A stretch of 6,766 nt of DNA from JAGTVB01 sp964624765 (GTDB taxonomy: Bacteria; Pseudomonadota; Gammaproteobacteria; HK1), in NCBI GenBank assembly GCA_964624765.1, contig CAZUZO010000159.1, forward strand, positions 1 to 6,766, in the 5' to 3' direction. Positions 6,241-6,766 of this stretch are shown piece after piece (within the stretch, counting starts at the first letter, position 1; every line of letters starts with the position of its first letter). Under the pieces are notes generated by a model, which had not been told where the DNA came from, did no database searches, and saw only the letters and a program-made list of their open reading frames with translations. A program made the position numbers and the translations under genes.

Positions 6241-6357
6241 AGAAGCTGTTTTAAAGCTCCTCCGTGTGCCTAAGAAGCTGTTTTAAAAACAGCTTCTTAC
6301 CACCGTGCAGCGTGGCTGTGCCACCACCGCTCGTGACATTATTACAACAGCTTCTTA
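6241..6357. repeat. Cluster of four AGAAGCTGTT repeat units upstream of gmd
   Basis: Four copies of one unit lie within 117 nt. AGAAGCTGTTTTAAA occurs twice as an identical 15-nt direct repeat (6241-6255 and 6273-6287). The reverse complement AACAGCTTCTTA occurs twice (6288-6299 and 6346-6357). The outermost copies are inverted relative to each other, as are the two inner ones, which abut to form a palindrome. TTAAAGCT also recurs at 6251-6258 and 6355-6362. The core between 6300 and 6345 contains a small hairpin, GTGGC/GCCAC, at 6312-6324. The arrangement resembles a small non-autonomous mobile element with terminal inverted repeats, or two nested ones. No transposase is present, and family membership cannot be assigned. 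Confidence 0.65.
6271..6299. terminator. 29-nt near-perfect palindrome, possible bidirectional terminator
   Basis: TAAGAAGCTGTTTT (6271-6284) and AAAACAGCTTCTTA (6286-6299) are exact reverse complements around one central base. In RNA a stem of about 11 bp with a short A/U loop would form. It lies after the nuclease gene and before gmd on the minus strand, where a terminator would be sensible. The stem is AU-rich and the U-rich end is only the stem arm itself, so termination is uncertain; the palindrome may simply be part of the repeat cluster. Confidence 0.4.
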
Positions 6358-6366
6358 AAGCTTCCG

Positions 6367-6766
6367 TCATGACCCCGAGGATATACTCACATCGGTACCG
6401 CTAGGCCCGCGTCGGATCTCTGATACGCCATGCGCTGGGGGAATGTGCACGCAGGCTCCGGGACACACGCCTTCCAGTTGCGCACGCAACGCCTGCTTCG
6501 CCGGCAATTCGCCATGCACCAATCGAATCTCCCGGGGTTTGCGGCGCATGCGTCTCACAAAGTTTACCAGAGCCCTCTGATCCGCGTGAGCCGAATAGCC
6601 AGCCAGGGTGTGTACACCGGCACGGATGTCATAGCGGGAGCCGTCTAACTCCACATAGCCCTGGCGTGGCCCATACTTTTGAATGATGCGCCCCGGCGTT
6701 CCCGCCGCCTGGTAGCCAACGAACACGACATCGGTACGTGGATCGCCCAGCAGGGCTTTGAGGTAG
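6367..6766 (-). CDS. MBL-fold/beta-CASP RNA nuclease, C-terminal part (5' end outside window)
   Basis: The frame is open from the right edge to TGA at 6367, giving the last 132 residues. The GTG at 6726 is internal, since the same frame continues upstream with YLKALLGDPRTDV. Visible motifs are GYQAAGTPGR (17-26), GYSAHADQ (56-63, beta-CASP motif B His with Asp) and LVHGE (82-86, motif C His). Together these identify the YSH1/CPSF73-like 'exonuclease of the beta-lactamase fold involved in RNA processing' family. Such proteins are normally about 450 residues and act on RNA in the cytoplasm using two zinc ions; the metal-binding HxHxDH part lies outside the window. The tail after residue 100 is short and poorly conserved. 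It lies 144 nt upstream of gmd in the same orientation, with a repeat cluster between, so it is probably not functionally part of the polysaccharide pathway. Confidence 0.88.
   Translation of the reverse strand, partial: YLKALLGDPRTDVVFVGYQAAGTPGRIIQKYGPRQGYVELDGSRYDIRAGVHTLAGYSAHADQRALVNFVRRMRRKPREIRLVHGELPAKQALRAQLEGVCPGACVHIPPAHGVSEIRRGPSGTDVSISSGS

Noticed and set aside
6302..6327. Sigma-54-like element (TGGCAC...TGCA) upstream of gmd
   Set aside because: Spacing between GG and GC is 12 instead of 10; the sequence is better explained as the core of the repeat cluster.
1..6766. tRNA, rRNA or CRISPR array
   Set aside because: No cloverleaf, rRNA signature or regularly spaced direct repeats were seen; the only repeats are those listed.

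Overview
The window is one contiguous piece of a surface-polysaccharide (exopolysaccharide or capsule) locus. All confident genes are on the minus strand, so the biological order runs right to left. Gene content and protein style suggest a proteobacterium, probably a gammaproteobacterium: a GumC/Wzz-like chain-length protein, a separate CpsD-like kinase and an ExeA-type ATPase, in DNA of moderately high GC by eye. Species cannot be told from the sequence. A run of exactly 100 N shows that this is a scaffolded draft assembly.

Layout in transcription order. At 6766-6367 is the C-terminal end of a metallo-beta-lactamase/beta-CASP RNA nuclease, probably a neighbour rather than part of the pathway. 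At 6357-6241 is a cluster of inverted and direct 'AGAAGCTGTT' repeats including a 29-nt palindrome. GDP-mannose 4,6-dehydratase (gmd, 6222-5128) and GDP-L-fucose synthase (fcl, 4983-4231, interrupted by the N-run) follow. A 51-codon small ORF (5135-4980), which I do not recognise, fits between them and overlaps both. About 475 nt without a convincing gene (4230-3756) hold several hairpins and two ops-like heptamers. Then come the chain-length determinant (3755-1956), the tyrosine autokinase (1807-989) and an ExeA/GspA-like AAA+ ATPase (950 to beyond position 1).

Together, Gmd and Fcl convert GDP-mannose to GDP-L-fucose, a sugar donor for the polymer. The membrane chain-length protein and its cytoplasmic tyrosine kinase control polymerisation and export. 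The ATPase is commonly found beside such pairs, with a role that is not well defined. No glycosyltransferase, Wza-type exporter, Wzx/Wzy or exosortase is visible here, so the locus must continue to the left or elsewhere.

The most interesting unexplained items are the coupled small ORF between gmd and fcl, the repeat cluster upstream of gmd, and the structured leader upstream of the chain-length gene. None amounts to a clearly new system on this evidence.
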